Shown here piece after piece: positions 57,940-64,000 of a DNA stretch of 64,000 bases (its first letter is position 1; each line of letters starts with the position of its first letter). The stretch is from contig NC_046676.1 of NCBI RefSeq assembly GCF_003369915.1, positions 20,876,001 to 20,940,000 on the forward strand, in the 5' to 3' direction. Position numbers and translations under genes: made by a program. The notes under the pieces were generated by a model. That model was not told the DNA's origin, did no database searches, and saw only the letters and a program-made list of their open reading frames with translations. This DNA comes from Drosophila miranda (taxonomy: Eukaryota > Arthropoda > Insecta > Diptera > Drosophilidae).

Positions 57940-60510
57940 TAATCCTAATACTTACAGTCCAGACTTGGATTGAATCCTTCCCTGCACTCTTTGGCCACAC
58001 CGTAATAAGCCGCGGATGTAAACTGCGCAATCCTCGACTAGCCACTAATCATTATATTGTTTGAATTTAAAATTACTCATTTTTAATGTGATGGAAACTC
58101 CTTGGAGGGGATTGGGTTTAGCCATACCCGTTCGTTCAAGGACCTAATAATCGCAGATTAGTCGGAGATTTGGCAGCAGTCTGCACAAGATTGTCTGGCA
58201 TCTGGCTAAAAGGATTGAAAATATCGCAGAATACTTCTTCGAAAGATTATATTTGGTTACAGCACCTATAATGGTTGGCAATGACAAAAACAGGCGTTAT
58301 TATTACTTTTTACTACATATTTATTTGTATATCAAAAGAAAGAAACAGATAGACCCTCCCTTGCCGCACTTCCACCGTCAACGTCAGCAGCATCCCTAAA
58401 AATATATTTCACGTCTTGTTTTTTAGAGCCCTCTGATCACGCGTGTACCATGAGAGGGGCAGGATCACTCCCGCAGAGGGGCAGGATCGTGTTTTATATC
58501 AATTTAATGAGTACGAACCTATGGCTTGATCTGGCTTGTTCATCGCATGCCAAGCGTGCGCCAGATCCAAAGGAGGGCGAAGATGATCACGAGGCATCTC
58601 AATTGCAAGGGTTACAAGGGACCACAAGACTTCATAGTATTCTTGAATGAATCCACGGTTTACAAATCCTAGGCTAATGGAAGCGAACTAATCAGCCTCG
58701 GAAACAGAGATTAAGGATTAGCTGAGCTAGTCGTGAGCGTTGCAGTATGGATCGGGATTAGGCAACCGTGAGGCCAGGACGGACTAGCCCAAATTGGACA
58801 CCGCAGGCCAATATCAATACATGATGTATGCAAGTAAGTTTAATTTTGTTAATTATGCTGTTTATTTTTTAAATCAAGTTCCTTGGAAAATGCTTTCCCT
58901 TTGCAAGCAATCAATCACATTAAAATTGCCCAACATGTTTCGCTAATGGTGAGCAAAAAGAAAAGAAGGTATGAAAGTTATACCTACGCAAGGGGGATTA
59001 GGCGGCTAATCCGTCTTGTTCCAAATGACCAGCGGGAAAGGTGCTTGGCCAGGAAAACAGACATTCCGGGTGTGTACCGGGCAGATACTTCCAACATATT
59101 TTCGCTTTTCGGTGGGCTGTTCCTGAGCTAATTTAAATGACAAATATACGCACACAAAGTGGTCAGGATTGCAGGAAACCCATGCGAAATGCATGGTTGC
59201 TTTGAAGATTCAGGATTCAAATCAGATCGATTCGGTTCGGTTCGTTCCATTCAAGAAGACTGCATTACATTTTTCACGGAACCTAATAAAAAACTCTTCC
59301 AGTTTGGCCGGTTAAAAAACTCTAAACAGTCATAAACGCCAGGTAGGACTAATCATAAAAAACTTTAAAGTGCGGAAGCAAGTCATCAACAGACGGTAAA
59401 AAAGTCAAACCGCTCACTTTCGTAAAAAGTCAAGGCCAGACTATAAACTGTTGGAAAGGACGAGGCAGCTGACTAGGGTGGTTGGTATTGTTGGTATGGT
59501 CGGTACATATGTGAGGCTGTTTTCGCGGCGAATTCGTTTACGATCCGTTGGTAATATGCAAATGCACAATACCGCTAGGAGTCCTGACCTTGTGTATGAT
59601 GCAAGGACCTTAGGACAGCCATTCTTAATCCGGATTTAGTTCAGCTCTGCAACATTTTTTGCATTGTTTTTGCTACGATCTTTTTTTCTTTGGTTTTTAA
59701 GCGAAATTTGACTTCTTAATTGCCAACAACTCAAGGCTGGTCTGGTCTGGTCTAGTCTGGTCCGGTCTGGTTACCTGTGATAGGCGAAGAGGATACGATA
59801 CCCACGCTTACAGGTAGCTGAGCTTCAGTGCTCTCTCTGTCTGCCTTCCTCAGTGTATTTTGGAATTCCATAATTATGATCCTCATTGGCCCAAAGGCCT
59901 GCGTTCTTGCGAATTGAAGAAAAGGAAAAGGAAAGAAAAGAAAAAACAAAACAGACCGAGCCGCGAAAAAAATCGCGCCGCTCTCTAAGCCGGAGATTAG
60001 GATACGGATTTAAAGGAAAATCCATCAATATTACGCCCATTGCAGGGGATCAAGCTTAATCGCCATGCTTAAGACTGACTTATTTGTTTGAAAAAATTTA
60101 ATCCGTCTCTGGAGGTAGACTCAATGTGTTTTTTCTCTCTCGTAATCCGAGGGACAGCTGCTCAAAAGAGGTAAAAGCCTGAGCAAAACAAACGAATTGT
60201 ACCAATTTTTTTTTTATTATCAGGCATGAAGAAAAAGTTTAATCCTGGGATTAAGTTATACCAGTTAAAATGTTCAAATGATCAGCGGACCAGTCGGCAG
60301 TGGGCAGTGGGCCAGGGCAGGTAAATTGATCATTTCGGTCCCGGAAAATGTTGCTTAGCCACTGATCCAGTGATCAGTCAAGGATTATGGTTAACTAAAG
60401 GAGCCCGATTACATCTACTTCACTACTACTAAGATTAGCGCCAGGATTTTTAAATCTTGTGGCGCAATAAGTAAACCGCAGTTCCGCAGATCAGATTAAT
60501 CCACGGATTA
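57940..60510. promoter_or_regulatory. Bicoid-site cluster: candidate Krüppel central-domain enhancers
   Basis: Strict TAATCC/GGATTA sites occur at 57,940, 58,715, 58,755, 58,995, 59,007, 59,626, 60,099, 60,143, 60,240, 60,248, 60,382, 60,497 and 60,505: thirteen in 2.6 kb against about one expected. Weaker TAATCA/AGATTA/GGATTG sites lie between. Three are close opposed pairs: 58,995/59,007, 60,240/60,248 and 60,497/60,505. Hunchback-type CATAAAAAA (59,354) and TTAAAAAAC or ATAAAAAAC tracts lie at about 59,285-59,362. The cluster is 2.9-5.4 kb upstream of the promoter, the distance range of the known CD1/CD2 enhancers. Factor occupancy is inferred, not shown. Confidence 0.75.
59738..59771. repeat. 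TGGTC pentamer repeat
   Basis: Six TGGTC-like units with substitutions (TAGTC, TGGTCC), inside the Bicoid cluster but without Bicoid cores. Confidence 0.8.
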
Positions 60511-63500
60511 AAGCTTAGTCCGTTGTGGAAGGGCTTCTGTGCGTTGCCTAACATAGGCTCGGGAGACAGTACGCCAGAAGGTATGCAAATCATTGATTGG
60601 CTTAATGGAAAATACATACCTATTTCGTACATATTTGTACATGTTACGAGGTAATAGAAGGAAGTATTTTTGTAATAAATAAATATACAGACTATATAGG
60701 CAGCCATCCAATTGCAGTTTATCCACAAATGTTGATATCATTTCCGCTTCGGTCTATTCGGTCTATTCATCTGCTTCCATTACTAGAATTCCTTCTCTTT
60801 TTTTTTTGCAATAACAAAAGGTTTAGGCTACCTTGCTGGCCCTGGTTTTGTTGTCCGAAATATCCACTTCCTGTGCCTCCTACATACAAGACTGAGGCTG
60901 TCACTCAATTATTTAGGATCAATTGTTGCGTAAGATTCACTTTTTGTAAAGATGTAACTATTTTTTTTTCTTTCGTTTCGACAGTTATTTCCGACTTGAT
61001 CCCGACCTAGTGTCCTATTTTGGGAGTAGTCAAGTTGTCAATTGTGGAAATTCGGTAGCGTTATTCAGGACTCCAGCTGTTTCCTAATCCGATTTCGTGA
61101 ATTCACGTGCCTCAGTGAAGGCATAAGTTTTTTCAACGCACTCCCAACAGAGACTGTCTTTTCACTGTTTTATCAGAACGCAGATGCAAATGGCTCCCTG
61201 TTGTATAATTAGGCACGCGTTTTTTGTGGGTTTTTGTTTCAGGCGTTCCTTTTTCTTATCATTAAATAGCGTCGCCCGTCGGCTCTGAAGCTCAGGTTTA
61301 GTTTAAAGTCACTTGCTTGCTTATCAATATCTGCTCCCGTTTCTTTCCTGCACTTCGATGCTGGGCCATATTCCCACTAGAAGAACAAATACCTATCAAA
61401 TAATTTACTCGATTGCTGTGGGCAACATAAATTTGCCAGTTGAAACGCAACGTCAAGATCAAGGATTTTGCTGCGCTTATCAATAGGTCGTACAATGCAC
61501 CCGGGGCGCATTTTTAGTCAACCAGTTCCTTATCAGCATTCAAAGCAATTTATTTTTCAGGCGAACTTGCCAAGAGTCTCCTTTCAGTGTCAAAGAGTGG
61601 GGGAATGGTCGAAGACATACACATGGCAACAGAAAGAGCTGGAACACATTAAGTAGGTAGTGAGGTGATCCATTAACCCATGGGGGAAAGACGAATTTGG
61701 TCCGCAATTTTCACATTACGGTTAGTGTGTGTTCCATTCTCAGAATTGAGTACATTTTTATCTTTCGATATACATATACATATGTACATATTATTTCTAT
61801 AGTACAAAAAAAAAATACATTCCAATCTTGCGTCAAATTAAAAGGGATTGAAAAATATTTTTTAGTAACCCACGCCCTGTCCCAACATGACAATAAATTT
61901 CGAGATGGGTTAATAAAATTGCAATTATAATCTAATGGCGATTCTATTTTTATTTTTGGACAAATTATATTGGTTTTTTTTCATATAAGTACATACACTT
62001 GCAGAGAGTCTATCCAAATAATATAAAGCGGGTTCCGGCTACAGTTTTTAGGAAAAACTTTTTACCACACGCTGTTGGATGTTGGTGACTCAAAAACCAA
62101 ATGAGCTTTACAATTGAAGTGAACTTAAAATCAATTCGATGAAGGGTAAAAGTGTATTCCATGTTCGGCCCGGCGATCTAGGCCCAGCCTATTTTGGAAC
62201 TGTTGCGATAAGGTCCAGTCTCAGTCTCAGTCATGGCCGTTCATGGACGCGTTTTGCGTGCGATTTTGAAGCGGCGCCAAAACCAAAAATGGAAATGGAA
62301 AGGTGCGAAGCAGATGATGACGTGATGTCAGTCACATGTCCCTAAGTCAATCCAATTAAGCAAAACTACGCATTGGAAACCGCACAAAAAGTTGACGCTT
62401 GACAGGATAATCAGACGGCGATTGTTTGGCAATTAGACAGAAGTGAAGTCGTAGAAAAGTCAGCCAACGAAAAAGAGAGCGCAAGAAAAGCATTAAAACT
62501 ACAAAAAACACAAAAAATAGAAAAAAGAAAAAAGAATAAAAAAGTATCGCATTGCACACGGTTGAGCAGCTTTTCAAGTTGAAACTTGAGGGACAGCCGG
62601 ACATGTCCTTTGTTTGTTAGTGGTGGCCTGTCAACAAGGCTACCGTCCTTGGGCTCGTCAATTTGTTCGTTTAAATTTGCAAAAATGAAGCTGTAAATTG
62701 CATTGATTGCCCGTTGACAGCAGGACGACAATTGATATGACGAGGGGTGGCAACTGGGGCCTCACACACGCACTACTCATGTAGCTATGCTGACGAGGTG
62801 ATGCCATGATTCGCAAAGATACCATGTCGACAAGCGCGGCAAATGACAATTTTGAACGGCCAATCCTTTCTGGGAGGAAATCTACATCAATTAATCAACT
62901 GGATTGCCACCTACAACAAATGAAGTCAGTCCTTCCTGGGTGTCCCTAAATCAAACTGCATGATTTATGGTTCCTAAAGGAAGCGGACTCTTCCTTTCGT
63001 TGCTCCTTTAAAATTGTATGAAAGCCGCAGGCTGCGATGTTCATTTTTTGTTTTTTGTCAATGGCCTTTTAGCTTTGTTTGGATCGGGGATCGGGATACA
63101 CCATTAAAAATTCTACAGCGACACTCAGCCAGTTGGCCAACTTGCTGTCTGGCCGATTCATTAATCATAATTCCTACAAGGCCCACTTCAATAGACTTTT
63201 TACTGCAGGGTATTTGGCATTCTTCGTGAAAAGACCAAATACGCTATTACAGTTGAAGAAATTTCAATGGATGAAAAAGTTGTTCATTCTTCAACTCCTG
63301 AAACTCAATTCCTGAAAATTCACGTCATGCGTTATCGTTAGTTAGTCAACTTCACGTCCAAAAAAGTACCAAATGGATAGAAATTCTTTTTATTGTTACT
63401 CAAGTGCAATTCATTCCGGAAAAGATATGTAATAATAATATATAATAATCTTGCTCTTGAAGATACACGTTCAAAAGTGCTTGTAACACTATCGTTAGAA

Positions 63501-64000
63501 TTATATACAGTTATATTATAATATTCCTTCTCCTTAAGTTCGTAAGAACTATCGTAAACACTATCGCAGGAACTATATATGTATACAAAGGAATGCAAAG
63601 GGAGCAACCAAAATATATATGTATTTGAAAATGCTAAACAACTGTATAAACATAAGAACATACGCGGTAGACGGTGCAAGATGCACCATTTATGTAACTG
63701 AAAACCAAAACTGAAAGTGAAAGAACCCAAATATCTCCACTTGTTTTTTTAAAGAGCCGAGACATGCGGAAGTGATCTGGTCCCGGTCCACGAGTAAGTG
63801 CTGCCAATCCGGCGCCTAGGCAACGCAAGTGTTGAAATGAAATGTATTATTAGTCTGAGCACAACCAGGAGCAAGGATTTTGGCACTGCTTTTTGGCAAA
63901 TGGAAAGAGGCAGGTCACGTCGAGGCAGCAACATCTCGGGGCGTTGTTTGGTTGCTAAGCACTTTGGCCCACTGTGTGGACACGTTCAATTTTGCTCCAT
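60511..64000. other. Distal Krüppel upstream DNA, no gene recognised
   Basis: One more TAATCC at 61,085. Short ATG-started frames (such as 62,139-62,345) match no family. No transposon or RNA gene is recognised. More Krüppel regulatory elements may lie here. Confidence 0.5.

Noticed and set aside
62139-62345. ATG-started 68-codon frame in distal Krüppel upstream DNA
   Set aside because: No recognised domain; likely chance.
1-64000. CRISPR arrays, bacterial operons, phage, tRNA or rRNA genes
   Set aside because: The DNA is insect nuclear sequence. No tRNA B-box with matching stems and no rRNA were found by eye; a tRNA scan would be decisive.

Overview
The window is Drosophila genomic DNA. 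Three things show this: a near full-length Krüppel gene on the minus strand, short Drosophila-type introns of about 50-70 bp, and DINE-1/INE-1 (Helitron-like) elements. The DINE-1 variant and the extent of Krüppel divergence suggest the obscura group (pseudoobscura/persimilis/miranda relatives); this is an inference. From memory, Krüppel and the FANCI homologue both lie on Muller element C, which is a neo-sex chromosome in D. miranda, but the species cannot be fixed from sequence alone.

Positions 1-23,583 are a recent tandem array that continues off the left edge. Each unit is one copy of a zeste-like Myb/SANT gene with a C-terminal coiled coil, followed by the 5' part of FANCI. There are six zeste-like copies plus the tail of a seventh. 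Three are spliced and intact (11,038; 5,477; 19,953), one has a fused C-terminus (2,460), and two are intronless in-frame deletion derivatives (8,791; 16,256). There are six truncated FANCI fragments. The array ends in the full FANCI gene at 21,826-27,027, about 1465 codons in 13 exons, including one GC-AG intron. Two units carry a DINE-1 at the same nucleotide position. The zeste-like genes and FANCI share a related promoter module built from GTATATTT-type (Motif 6) repeats; in the zeste-like genes it is joined to a DRE-like site and a Motif-1-like site.

From 27,028 to 32,696 there are two ordinary genes: a secreted takeout/JHBP-family protein (28,630-29,934, +) and a MORN-repeat protein resembling MORN3 (31,720-32,696, -). 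From 32,697 to 52,638 there are about 20 kb with no recognisable gene, only simple repeats and A/T-rich sequence.

Krüppel (52,639-54,674, -) has two coding exons. A TATA/initiator promoter lies near 55,084-55,117. Its upstream DNA, at higher coordinates, contains a Hunchback-type A-tract cluster (55.6-56.4 kb) and a dense Bicoid-type TAATCC/GGATTA cluster (57.9-60.5 kb). This is what the early central-domain gap-gene enhancers should look like.

The most unusual part is the array: a repeatedly rearranged DNA-binding-protein gene co-amplified with pieces of a DNA-repair gene.
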